From: a bacterium
GTDB taxonomy: Bacteria > Chloroflexota > Anaerolineae > Caldilineales > Caldilineaceae
Assembly: GCA_016124945.1 (NCBI GenBank)
Contig: WGMT01000053.1
Location: 62,001 to 126,000, forward strand
Direction: 5' to 3'
Length of the DNA stretch: 64,000 nucleotides
Shown: positions 16,959 to 24,798 of the stretch, one piece after another
How positions within the stretch are numbered: the stretch's first letter is position 1
Layout: each line of letters starts with the position of its first letter
Notes under the pieces: model-generated
What the model saw: the letters and a program-made list of their open reading frames with translations, nothing else
Told to the model about the DNA's origin: nothing
Database searches by the model: none
Made by a program: the position numbers and the translations under genes

Positions 16959-18248
16959 TCAATCACCCACCGGTTTCGCTGCTGCTTCTGCGCCCTGTTT
17001 CTGCACTGTCCACCAGATCCATGCTGCTGACGGGATGATGTTCAGGCCAAACATAAGCCAGATCGAACCGGCGATGCCCAGCGGCGAGTCAAGGACAACC
17101 CCGGCCCAGGCGGCGGCAATGGCAGAGGCCAGGCTGAACATGGCAAACTCGGTGGCGAAGATGCGGCCACGCACCTGATCCGGCACCGTCTGGAAGAGCA
17201 ACTGCGTAGAAAAGACCCAGCCGATGCCGCCACCAAAGCCGCGCAGGAAGGTCCCCAGCGTCACCAAACCCAGGCTGCTAAGTGGCACCGTAAGCAGTAG
17301 ACCCATGGCGGTGATGCCATAAGACCAGGCGATAGCGTGACGCAGGGCGCGGTCACGGTCTCCCGTGAAGCGGCGGGCGAGGATCGGCCCCATGCCCGTC
17401 CCCACGCCGACGGCGGTGTAGAGGATGCCCAAACTAATGCCGCCGCCCCGCCCGATGACGAAAAGTTGCTCGGCGATCACCACCTGAATCACCTGGAACG
17501 GGCCGGATGTGGTGAGCGAAATCGCCGCCTTTTGTAGCGAGATGGCCAGAATGTCCTTTTGGCCGCCCAGATAGACGAGGCCGTCAACATACTGGCGCAT
17601 TGCCGCACCGATGCTCTTGTCGCTGGTCACCAGCGCCGGCCCTGCCTCATAGCGGACACGCCAGATGAAGAAAGCTGAGAGCAAGAAGGTAAACGCATCC
17701 ACGACGAAAGCAATGTAGACGCCGAATGCGCCGGATACCAGGCCGCCCAATCCCGCGCCCAACGCCAACATCACCGACCAGGTGGCAGAGCTGACGGCAT
17801 TGGCCACACCCAACTGCTGTTTGGAGACCACATCGGGCAGGATTGCGTTCTTGGCGGGGAAGAAAAAGCCGCTGATCCCCAGTTGTAGCGCCGTGAGCAC
17901 GTAGAGCAGCCACACCATGTTGGCATCACGCACGAACAGAAAGCCCAACACGATGACGGCGCGGAGAATGTCTGTGGTGATCAGCAACTTGCGCCGATCA
18001 AAGCGGTCCGCAGCCACGCCGGCAAAGGGGCTGACGAGGAAAGGCGCCAGCATGCGCACCACAAAAAGACCGCCCACGGCGAAACCCGACTGGGTCAACG
18101 CGGCAATAAGTGAAGCTGAACCGATCAAGTTGAACCAGTCACCGAGCAGGCTCACCACCTGGCCTAGCCAGAGATTGCGGTAGTTGTGGTTGTCGCGCAG
18201 CAGGGCGATGTACTCATTGCCGCCGCGTGTGCTGGTTGGCTGTGTCAT
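16959..18248 (-). CDS. MFS transporter, MFS_3 / EntS-like exporter
   Basis: 429 aa with about twelve hydrophobic segments. NYRNLWLGQVVSLLGDWFN opens the protein and GVAADRFDRRKLLI matches the MFS signature in the loop between helices 2 and 3. FFFPAKNAILPDVV is typical of the MFS_3 group of exporters (EntS-like). The substrate cannot be read from sequence. A GGA about 9 nt before the ATG at 18248 is a weak ribosome site. It lies downstream of dinG but is separated from it by a terminator. Confidence 0.82.
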   Translation of the reverse strand: MTQPTSTRGGNEYIALLRDNHNYRNLWLGQVVSLLGDWFNLIGSASLIAALTQSGFAVGGLFVVRMLAPFLVSPFAGVAADRFDRRKLLITTDILRAVIVLGFLFVRDANMVWLLYVLTALQLGISGFFFPAKNAILPDVVSKQQLGVANAVSSATWSVMLALGAGLGGLVSGAFGVYIAFVVDAFTFLLSAFFIWRVRYEAGPALVTSDKSIGAAMRQYVDGLVYLGGQKDILAISLQKAAISLTTSGPFQVIQVVIAEQLFVIGRGGGISLGILYTAVGVGTGMGPILARRFTGDRDRALRHAIAWSYGITAMGLLLTVPLSSLGLVTLGTFLRGFGGGIGWVFSTQLLFQTVPDQVRGRIFATEFAMFSLASAIAAAWAGVVLDSPLGIAGSIWLMFGLNIIPSAAWIWWTVQKQGAEAAAKPVGD

Positions 18249-18280
18249 GGCTGTGTCCGTTCGCAGAAGCCGAGGGATTT

Positions 18281-18310
18281 AGAGAGAAAAGCCACCTTTG
18301 ACGGGTGGCT
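18281..18310 (-). terminator. Rho-independent terminator after dinG
   Basis: On the minus strand AGCCACC-CGTCAAA-GGTGGCT is followed by TTTTCTCTCT. It begins about 34 nt after the dinG stop. Confidence 0.8.
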
Positions 18311-18343
18311 CGTGTGATCTGTTCGTTTGTCTACACTACCTGA

Positions 18344-20854
18344 CTAGCGCCGCAACCCAATAACGTGGAACGATCCCCACACCGAGGACTCGTTGACCCA
18401 CTTCTTGCGCAGGCTGTCTTTGAACTGGCCTAGCGCCAGGACATTCTCGGTCTCGGCGCTGCAACGTAGTTCGACGCCGAAGCTGTTGGTCTTGCGTCCG
18501 GCGCGGTCGATGCGGCTGCGCAGGTTGTGCAACGCCTCTACGGCGGCTTCGATCTCGGCCACAGCGATGCTGTCGGCGCGGGAGGGGCCACTCTCGCCGT
18601 CACCGGCGCCGTCTTGTAGGCGGTAAAGTTGCCAACGCCAGCGCAAGGAGGTGACATCGGGCCAGGCGCGCACGTTGAGGGCGAAATCGGCGCGACTATC
18701 CAGCGCGGTGCGATAGAAGCCGTGGACGTCGCGGAAGTGACGGCTAAAGCGCGCCGGCGGCAGGTCTTCGCGGGTGCGGCGACCATATCCTTTGCTCGAC
18801 AACCGTTCATCGAGGATGGCAACCACGCCTTTGTCTGATCCACGGCGGATGAGGCGGCCGAAGCCCTGTTTCAGCGTCAGATTCATCAGCGGCACCATGT
18901 ACTCGCCAAAGCTGGCACCCTGGGCCTGGGCGTCGAGACGTTGCATGCGTGCACTGTGCAGGGGATCGTTGGGTGTGGGGAATGGCATCTTGTCGAGGAC
19001 CACCAGGCTCAGATCGTCACCGGGTAGATCGACGCCCTCCCAAAAGGATCGGGTAGCCAGGAGAACGCTATGCCGCGTCTCTAAAAACCACGTGAGCAGG
19101 GCGTTGCGTGGTGCGTCCCCTTGCGCTTGCATGGGCCAGCAGACGCCGCTGCTTTCGTCTTTGAGGCGGTTGTGCACCTGTTGCAGCCCGCTCCAGTTGG
19201 TGAAGAGGCAGAGGGCGCGACCGCGGCTGACTTCGAGCAGGCGTTCGATTTCGCGGGCCACAGCGTCGTAGTACGCCTCTTTGTTGCGCCAGTCGTAGGC
19301 GGGCAGGGCGGGTTGGTAGAGGAGCGCCTGATTCGGGTAGTCGAAGACGGCAGGCAGCACACGTTCGATGGTCTCTTCGTCCACACCACAGCGGCGTTTG
19401 AAGTGCTCAAAATGGCCGTCGGTGGCGAGGGTGGCGCTGGTGCAGACGACGGTGCGTTTGTCGTCTTCAAAAAGGTACTCGTGCAGCGTCTCCGCCGGGT
19501 CGATGGGCGCAGCGTGGATCGTCATGCGCACGTGGCGGCGGTCGTGGACGCGTTCGGCGTAGCGCACCATCTTGTCGTCGCGGCTGGCGGTGGCAATCAC
19601 GGCCAATTTAATTGTCAACGAGCTGAGCGCGGTCAGCGCCATGTCGTATTGGGCGCGCTGTTCGGTGGTCTCTTCGTCTTCTTTTTTCTTTTCGTCGGCC
19701 TGTTTGTACGGATTTTTCTTGGTCAGCTCGTCGAGGAGCGTCTTCAACTGGCCGGCGAGTTCCTGCATGGCGGGCAACTCGGCTTCAATGCGGAAGGAGT
19801 TGTCGGTGCTCATTCTTTCCACTTCGTTGAAGGCGAGCAGATTTTGTAGATCGAGGTCTGCCATACGCTCGGCTTCGATGTGTTCTTTAAAGGGGCTGCG
19901 GGTAAGCAACTGTGCCAACGTGTAGTTGGTCACCTCCACTTCAAAGACAGAGGTGGCGGTGGCTTCTAGCTGGTGCGCCTCGTCGATGACGTAGATGGAG
20001 CCGGGGGGCAACATGCGGTATCCCATTTCGCCCAGTTCCAGCGCGTTAAGCAGCAGGTGGTGATTGGTGATAAGGATCTGGGCGTCGGCGGCGCGGTCGC
20101 GCATCTTGTTGACGAAGCAGTTGTTGACAAAGTGACGACAGTTGCGCTGAAGGCAGTCATCGGGGAAGCTGACCACACGGGTGCGCAGGTCGGCGCCGAG
20201 CATAAAGGGCAGATCGTCTACGTCGCCGGTCTCGGTTTCGTTGATCCACGAGCGTAAGTGGGTGAACTGCTCGTCTTCACGGTCGTAAAGCGCGATCTGT
20301 TGCTGTTCTTGTCCTTCGCGCTCCCACTTGTAGGTGCAGAGGAAGTTGCTGCGCCCCTTCACAATGACGGCGTTGATCGTCCGCCCCAGCACACGGCTGA
20401 GGAAGGGGATGTCTTTGGTGTAAAGCTGATTCTGTAACGACTTGTTGGCTGTTGCCACCACCACGGTACGTCCACTCAGGATGGCGGGCAGCAGATAGGC
20501 GATGGATTTACCCGTGCCGGTGGGCGCGTCGATTAGCCCCGTCTTGCGCGCCAGGATCGCCTCTTTGATGGCTTCGGCCATTTGCAACTGGCTGGGGCGG
20601 AGTTCGTAGCGATCAAACAGTGCCGCCAAGGGACCATCCGCGCCGAAGAAGGTTGCCAGATCCGTCTCCTCTAATTGTGAAGGATGGTGGATGCGTTCTT
20701 CGGGCATGTCGCCCGGTGGCATGGCGCGTGAATCGTCTTCGTCGAAGGAGAGGTCATCGTCGAAGGTGGCGTCGGGCCAATCCGGCTCTACGGCTTCGTA
20801 GTACGGTTCGGGGCGCTTGCGTTGTTTGCGGGGAAGGGTGTTCTCTTCGCTCAT
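18344..20854 (-). CDS. dinG: DinG-family ATP-dependent DNA helicase (XPD-like, Fe-S)
   Basis: 836 aa. Walker A (DAPTGTGKS, residues about 109-117) and the DEAH box (YVIDEAHQLE) mark a superfamily 2 helicase. Between them, a cysteine in FLCTYKW plus DDCLQRNCRHFVNNC give the four ligands expected for an XPD/DinG-type 4Fe-4S cluster. Motifs V/VI appear as LATRSFWEGVDLPGDDL and GFGRLIRRGSDKG. Such 5'-3' helicases unwind forked DNA, R-loops and related structures in repair and replication. The first ~60 residues are acidic and probably disordered. A promoter ends only 7 nt before the ATG, so the mRNA may be leaderless. No exonuclease domain is fused at the N-terminus, unlike Bacillus DinG. Confidence 0.88.
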   Translation of the reverse strand: MSEENTLPRKQRKRPEPYYEAVEPDWPDATFDDDLSFDEDDSRAMPPGDMPEERIHHPSQLEETDLATFFGADGPLAALFDRYELRPSQLQMAEAIKEAILARKTGLIDAPTGTGKSIAYLLPAILSGRTVVVATANKSLQNQLYTKDIPFLSRVLGRTINAVIVKGRSNFLCTYKWEREGQEQQQIALYDREDEQFTHLRSWINETETGDVDDLPFMLGADLRTRVVSFPDDCLQRNCRHFVNNCFVNKMRDRAADAQILITNHHLLLNALELGEMGYRMLPPGSIYVIDEAHQLEATATSVFEVEVTNYTLAQLLTRSPFKEHIEAERMADLDLQNLLAFNEVERMSTDNSFRIEAELPAMQELAGQLKTLLDELTKKNPYKQADEKKKEDEETTEQRAQYDMALTALSSLTIKLAVIATASRDDKMVRYAERVHDRRHVRMTIHAAPIDPAETLHEYLFEDDKRTVVCTSATLATDGHFEHFKRRCGVDEETIERVLPAVFDYPNQALLYQPALPAYDWRNKEAYYDAVAREIERLLEVSRGRALCLFTNWSGLQQVHNRLKDESSGVCWPMQAQGDAPRNALLTWFLETRHSVLLATRSFWEGVDLPGDDLSLVVLDKMPFPTPNDPLHSARMQRLDAQAQGASFGEYMVPLMNLTLKQGFGRLIRRGSDKGVVAILDERLSSKGYGRRTREDLPPARFSRHFRDVHGFYRTALDSRADFALNVRAWPDVTSLRWRWQLYRLQDGAGDGESGPSRADSIAVAEIEAAVEALHNLRSRIDRAGRKTNSFGVELRCSAETENVLALGQFKDSLRKKWVNESSVWGSFHVIGLRR

Positions 20855-20861
20855 GATCGTA

Positions 20862-20890
20862 AGTGTAGCACGTGTGTACTAAGCCGACAA
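20862..20890 (-). promoter_or_regulatory. Promoter for a probably leaderless dinG transcript
   Basis: On the minus strand: TTGTCG (20885-20890), 17-bp spacer, TACACT (20862-20867), then 7 nt to the dinG ATG at 20854. This places the expected transcription start at or beside the start codon. No Shine-Dalgarno sequence is present. Confidence 0.55.
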
Positions 20891-20910
20891 GTCACTTTGG
20901 CAGAAAAAAA

Positions 20911-20949
20911 CGGAGAAAGGAAACGGAGAAAGGAAACGGAGAAAGGAAA
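20911..20949. repeat. Three perfect 13-bp tandem repeats
   Basis: CGGAGAAAGGAAA is repeated three times head to tail, ending where the adjacent hairpin arm begins; the last copy contributes the AAAGGAAA of that hairpin. Confidence 0.95.
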
Positions 20950-20981
20950 CGCCCCGAACGACAGTTCGGGGCGTTTCCTTT
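20942..20981 (-). terminator. Perfect 18-bp hairpin after the fasciclin gene
   Basis: Arms 20942-20959 and 20964-20981 are perfectly complementary (core CGCCCCGAAC) with a 4-nt loop. On the minus strand the 3' arm ends GTTTCCTTT and runs into further pyrimidine-rich repeats. It ends the transcript of the gene at 21018. Confidence 0.8.
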
Positions 20982-21017
20982 GTTCACTTGTTATTACGGC
21001 ATCGAGCTGCTGTGGCT

Positions 21018-22964
21018 TTATTCAGCAACCAGGACGGAGTTGATGATATGGATCACGCCGTTGGTGGCTACCACGTCGGGCTGAACCACAGTTGCGCCGC
21101 CCACGGTCACCGTGCCGCCGCTGATGCTGACGGAGAGCGAGGTTCCCGCCAAGGTTGTCAACGTCATGCCGTTGCTCAGGCTGCTGGAAAGTGCCTGATT
21201 TGAGACGATATGTCCCTTGAGCACAGTGGCAAGTTGCGTCGGGTTGGCGATCAACTCTTCCAGGGTGGCCTCATCCAGCGACGTAAAGGCAGTGTCGGTG
21301 GGGGCGAAGAAGGTGTATTCGCCGGTTTGCAGGATGGCCTTGATGTTGTTGGCCTGGTCCGCTTCGAGTTCAAGCAAGTCGAGCAGGAGACCCAACGTAT
21401 CGAGAACGCTGAACGTGCTTGCCGTGGCAATTAGATCGCCAGTGGCGTCGGCGTTTACATCCGTGTCGGCGGCTTCTTCGGCCGGTTCGGCGGTGGCGGC
21501 AGGCGTTGCGTCTTCATCTTCTTCGGTGGCTGCCGTCGTGGGGGCAGGCGTTGCTGTTGCGGCGGCGGCAGGTGTCGTCGCTGCTGCAGGGGCTGCGCTG
21601 CCTAGCTCAGACTGCACGGGCAGTTCAATCTCGTCGCCGACTTCGATGCGGTTGCAGTCGGCAATGTTGTTGAAGTTGCAGATCTGCTGGAACAATTGGC
21701 TGGTGCCGTACGCCCGGCGGGAAATCGTGCCGATGGTGTCACCAGACTGTACGGTGTAGGTGGTCGGTGGTGTAAGGGCATCTGCCGCGGGTGCGGCTGC
21801 TGTTGTCGGCGTCGCCGCAGCAGTTGTGCCGGTCGTTGTCGTGGCGGTGCCGGTTGTCGTTGTTGTCGCCGTGGTGACGGTGGTAGCACCTAGTTCCTGC
21901 GCCGTGATCGACTGAGCGGAACCGTCGGTGAGGATGGCATTGTCGACGGTCAACGTGTAGGTGCCTGGGACGTCTGAATCGTTCGACACGACAATGGTGT
22001 AGGTGCGGAAGGGGTTGCTGACCGTGGCGCGCTTTGTCTTGGGCGAGCGACTTACCAGTTCGCCGGCAGCCGTGTTTTCTGCCCGTGAAGGCGCGGTGTC
22101 GAGGCGGCGGAATTGGGCTTCGTCGAAGATGTAGAAGTTCAGACCGTTGTCTAGCGCCTGTGAATCCTGAGGATCATAGGTCAACTCCACAACAACGGCG
22201 CGGGTGATGTCTTCTGTATCCAGTTCGAAGTAGTGCTTGGCAAAGCGTTCGTTCAATTCGCCTTCGAGTTCGTCTGCCGAAAATTCGGTTGGGATCATGG
22301 CGGCAGCAGGTGCAGGCGTCGCCGTCGCGGTGACAGTTACCGTTTCGGTAACAGCTGTGGTTGCAGCAGCCGTGGCTGCCGGCGTTGCGGCGGCTTCCGG
22401 GGTGCTTTCCTCAGTGGTCGCGTCGCCGGCTTCTTCGGTGGTGGTTTCGGCATCTGCGGGCGCGTTGGGGTCGGTCACCTGTTCGCCGGAACCGTCTACC
22501 AAGACGGCGTTTTCAACCGTTAAGGTGTAGTCGAAAGGCACGTTTGAGTCGTTGAAGGGAACCACTGTGAAGGTGCCAACCGGATCACCGATCACGGAGA
22601 TCTTCTGCTTGACGCCGTCGGTTGTTTCCAGTGTGCCGGTGGCGAGGTTGGTGAGCACCGGTGATGCACCGTTGCTGAAGTCTCGGAACCCATTCTCATC
22701 AAAGACATAGAAACCGGCGCCTCGTTCCAATTCCTGACGATCTTGTGGGTTGTAGTCCATTACCAGGCGTACAGACCGGCTTGGGTCGGTGACGCGCAGT
22801 TCCAGGTAATGTTTGGCGAATTGCTCAGTGAGTTCGCCTCTGACTGTTGATGACACAATCGCATCGGATTGGGCGCTTACTGTTGCCATAGGCACACTGC
22901 CTACAAGCAGCGCCATAACCATTACGAAGGCCATCATCTGCCACAACTTCTTCCCTATAGTCAT
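21018..22964 (-). CDS. Secreted LysM / fasciclin protein with two beta-domain repeats
   Basis: 648 aa from the ATG at 22964, which has GGAGG 6 nt upstream and opens a signal peptide (MVMALLVGSVPMATVSAQ). Order: two ~130-residue beta units of the kind seen at 15653 (FAKHYLELRV...YNPQD...GFYVFD and FAKHYFELD...YDPQD...NFYIFD), Ala/Thr-rich linkers, a LysM domain (about 402-451, TYTVQSGDTIGTISRRAYG), another linker, then a C-terminal fasciclin domain (about 513-648, TFFAPTDTAFTSL and NGVIHIINSVL). LysM suggests peptidoglycan or glycan binding and fasciclin suggests adhesion, so a surface adhesin is likely. A promoter is seen at 23219-23247. Confidence 0.88.
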   Translation of the reverse strand: MTIGKKLWQMMAFVMVMALLVGSVPMATVSAQSDAIVSSTVRGELTEQFAKHYLELRVTDPSRSVRLVMDYNPQDRQELERGAGFYVFDENGFRDFSNGASPVLTNLATGTLETTDGVKQKISVIGDPVGTFTVVPFNDSNVPFDYTLTVENAVLVDGSGEQVTDPNAPADAETTTEEAGDATTEESTPEAAATPAATAAATTAVTETVTVTATATPAPAAAMIPTEFSADELEGELNERFAKHYFELDTEDITRAVVVELTYDPQDSQALDNGLNFYIFDEAQFRRLDTAPSRAENTAAGELVSRSPKTKRATVSNPFRTYTIVVSNDSDVPGTYTLTVDNAILTDGSAQSITAQELGATTVTTATTTTTGTATTTTGTTAAATPTTAAAPAADALTPPTTYTVQSGDTIGTISRRAYGTSQLFQQICNFNNIADCNRIEVGDEIELPVQSELGSAAPAAATTPAAAATATPAPTTAATEEDEDATPAATAEPAEEAADTDVNADATGDLIATASTFSVLDTLGLLLDLLELEADQANNIKAILQTGEYTFFAPTDTAFTSLDEATLEELIANPTQLATVLKGHIVSNQALSSSLSNGMTLTTLAGTSLSVSISGGTVTVGGATVVQPDVVATNGVIHIINSVLVAE

Positions 22965-23218
22965 GCTTTCCTCCAGATTAATTGGCGATTGAATGCCAAA
23001 CTTGTGAACGGCGGCTTTCATTTGACCGTTCGAGATGAACCTATCTACATAAAGACTTGTTTGGTTTGTGCGCCTGACAGTCGACTTTCCTTCGATCTGT
23101 CGCGATTTCCTTAAGCTGTTGCGCTCTACTAGTCGACTAAAGTCCACGACGCGATTTGTTAAGACGATTATTTGTGATGAAGGCGTTAGGCCCGGTCGCG
23201 TCAGATGCACAGTAGAGT

Positions 23219-23247
23219 ATTATACCGCTCTACAGGTCGAGATCCAA
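23219..23247 (-). promoter_or_regulatory. Sigma70-type promoter for the LysM/fasciclin gene
   Basis: On the minus strand: TTGGAT (23242-23247), exactly 17 bp, TATAAT (23219-23224). It implies a 5' leader of about 245 nt. The gap 22965-23301 otherwise holds no gene; the leader contains a TAGTCGACTA palindrome near 23130. Confidence 0.65.
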
Positions 23248-23301
23248 CTTTGTCCAACTTTGCACATAGCAAAAAAACGGTTATGTACTCCTATAAGGAA
23301 A

Positions 23302-24576
23302 CTATGGTCTGCTTTGTCCGTTTGTCGTAGGTAGAGCGACATGTAATCGTCTGATTATGTAATCAGTGTAATTGCCGTCGATACGTACAACCCGTACTCG
23401 TAGATCATAGACCCCCGCAGGGATCTGGCGAAGATCCAGCCGCGCAATCAAATCGTTGACAACTTGATAATCGCCGCGAAAGAGGAAACGCCATTCTTGG
23501 TCGTTCTCTTGTAACGTCTCTTCGGCCCAGTAGAGTTCCCATCTTTGCAGACGTGGATGCACGATGGTGCCGGTGATGTCAATGATGCCGCTGAGCCTGC
23601 TGCCTTCTTGCGGCGATGTGATACGGATCAGCGAAAAGGGATTGTTTTGTACACGTGAATCGTTTTCAACACGCAAACGGCGGACGTAATACTCGTCGTA
23701 GTTCGAGTCTTGATAGACGATTCGTAGGCGTAGATCGTAGAAGCCGTTGGCCAGTTGGGTGGTATCGAAGACGTATAATGTGTCGTTAAAATATTGGTTT
23801 TGGCTGCTAAACAGCCACTCCCATGTCTCTTGGCCGGTAGGCGAGAGATAGATCTCGTAGCGCTGGAAGCGGTGCCATACGTCTTTGCCATTGGCGGTGC
23901 CGATGACGCGTACGCTGCCGCTAAGATTGTCGCCATTGCTCGGCGTGTAAATTCCTTGGCCGTTGGGGATAAAGCTGCCGGGCGTTGGCGTTGACGTAGG
24001 CGGCACCGGCGTTTGGATTGGCGAGAGCGGCGGCAGTGTGGCGGTACCACTCACCTCTATCGTTGCGGTGATACTCGACGTGGGCGTAGGGGTGGGTGGG
24101 TTTTCGTTGCGAATTTCGAAGCCACGCACAAAGCTTTCACTATAGTTTCCGTCTGAATTGATCGCGCGCACACGTAGATCGTAGAAACCATCTTCGTAGA
24201 GCGTTGTGTTGACCACTGCAAGATCACTGTCGCGCACAATTTTGAAGTCGCTATGCAGCCACTGCCAACTGTTGCTGCCATTCCTGCCCAGATGTACTTC
24301 GTATCGTCGGTAACTGTTGATCAGCGCAGTGCCGCGCACACGCATCACCCCGAAGACAACATCATCCGCTTCGGGAAAGGTGATCTCGTTGCGCACGGCG
24401 GGCTTGGTTGCTGTTGGCGTTGTCTGCACCGGTGGGGGAGGGTCCTGGGGCGGGGGTGTTTCTTGGGGCGACTGTGCAAACAGATTCATCTCGGCGTCAA
24501 ACGCCAGGTAACTGCTGAGCAGCAGTGCTGCCAGAAGGAGACACAACAATACAAGTGGGCGTAACGAACTTTTCAT
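23302..24576 (-). CDS. Secreted protein with three Ig-like repeats
   Basis: 424 aa from the ATG at 24576. An N-terminal signal sequence or anchor (LVLLCLLLAALLLSSYLAF) and a Pro/Thr-rich spacer precede three ~95-residue repeats. Each has a pattern GxxxVxGTA/T...RYEV/I, W(E/Q)WL or WRFLF, and a strong GFYDLRVR / GVYDLRVR ending with YxxYxxRRLxV. This resembles Ig-like beta-sandwich modules that occur at the C-termini of some Chloroflexota PBPs. It lies just downstream of the PBP gene on the same strand, suggesting a cell-wall role. No enzymatic motif is visible, and no good ribosome site precedes the start. Confidence 0.65.
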   Translation of the reverse strand: MKSSLRPLVLLCLLLAALLLSSYLAFDAEMNLFAQSPQETPPPQDPPPPVQTTPTATKPAVRNEITFPEADDVVFGVMRVRGTALINSYRRYEVHLGRNGSNSWQWLHSDFKIVRDSDLAVVNTTLYEDGFYDLRVRAINSDGNYSESFVRGFEIRNENPPTPTPTSSITATIEVSGTATLPPLSPIQTPVPPTSTPTPGSFIPNGQGIYTPSNGDNLSGSVRVIGTANGKDVWHRFQRYEIYLSPTGQETWEWLFSSQNQYFNDTLYVFDTTQLANGFYDLRLRIVYQDSNYDEYYVRRLRVENDSRVQNNPFSLIRITSPQEGSRLSGIIDITGTIVHPRLQRWELYWAEETLQENDQEWRFLFRGDYQVVNDLIARLDLRQIPAGVYDLRVRVVRIDGNYTDYIIRRLHVALPTTNGQSRP

Positions 24577-24642
24577 GTAGATTCTATTTAAATCGATATC
24601 TGCATCTGTACTGTGGGCACAGAGCGAACACACATTGAGATT

Positions 24643-24709
24643 CTATCCTGAAATTCACAGCAGCCCGACGAATCACGCCACTATAAAGCGGTGTGTAATT
24701 TCAGGATAG
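24643..24709. repeat. TCCTGAAATTCACAG-type palindromic element, copy 1
   Basis: CTATCCTGAAATT (24643-24655) faces AATTTCAGGATAG (24697-24709), a perfect 13-bp inverted repeat. A related element lies at 30809-30881. Confidence 0.75.
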
Positions 24710-24722
24710 AGACTGAATGAAT

Positions 24723-24754
24723 ACAGGGGCAGATCCATATGGATCTGCCCCTGT
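24723..24754 (-). terminator. Perfect 14-bp hairpin after the PBP gene
   Basis: ACAGGGGCAGATCC (24723-24736) and its complement (24741-24754) flank ATAT, 45 nt downstream of the PBP stop. The tail (ATTCATTC on the minus strand) is weakly U-rich. Confidence 0.65.
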
Positions 24755-24798
24755 CCGTCTCCTAAACTACGTCGGGTGCTAGGCGTGAAGCGGTTTCA

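Noticed and set aside
23120..23150. TAGTCGACTA palindrome in the leader of the LysM/fasciclin gene as an operator
   Set aside because: It is a single 10-bp palindrome lying downstream of the promoter, with no second copy or regulator gene to link it to.
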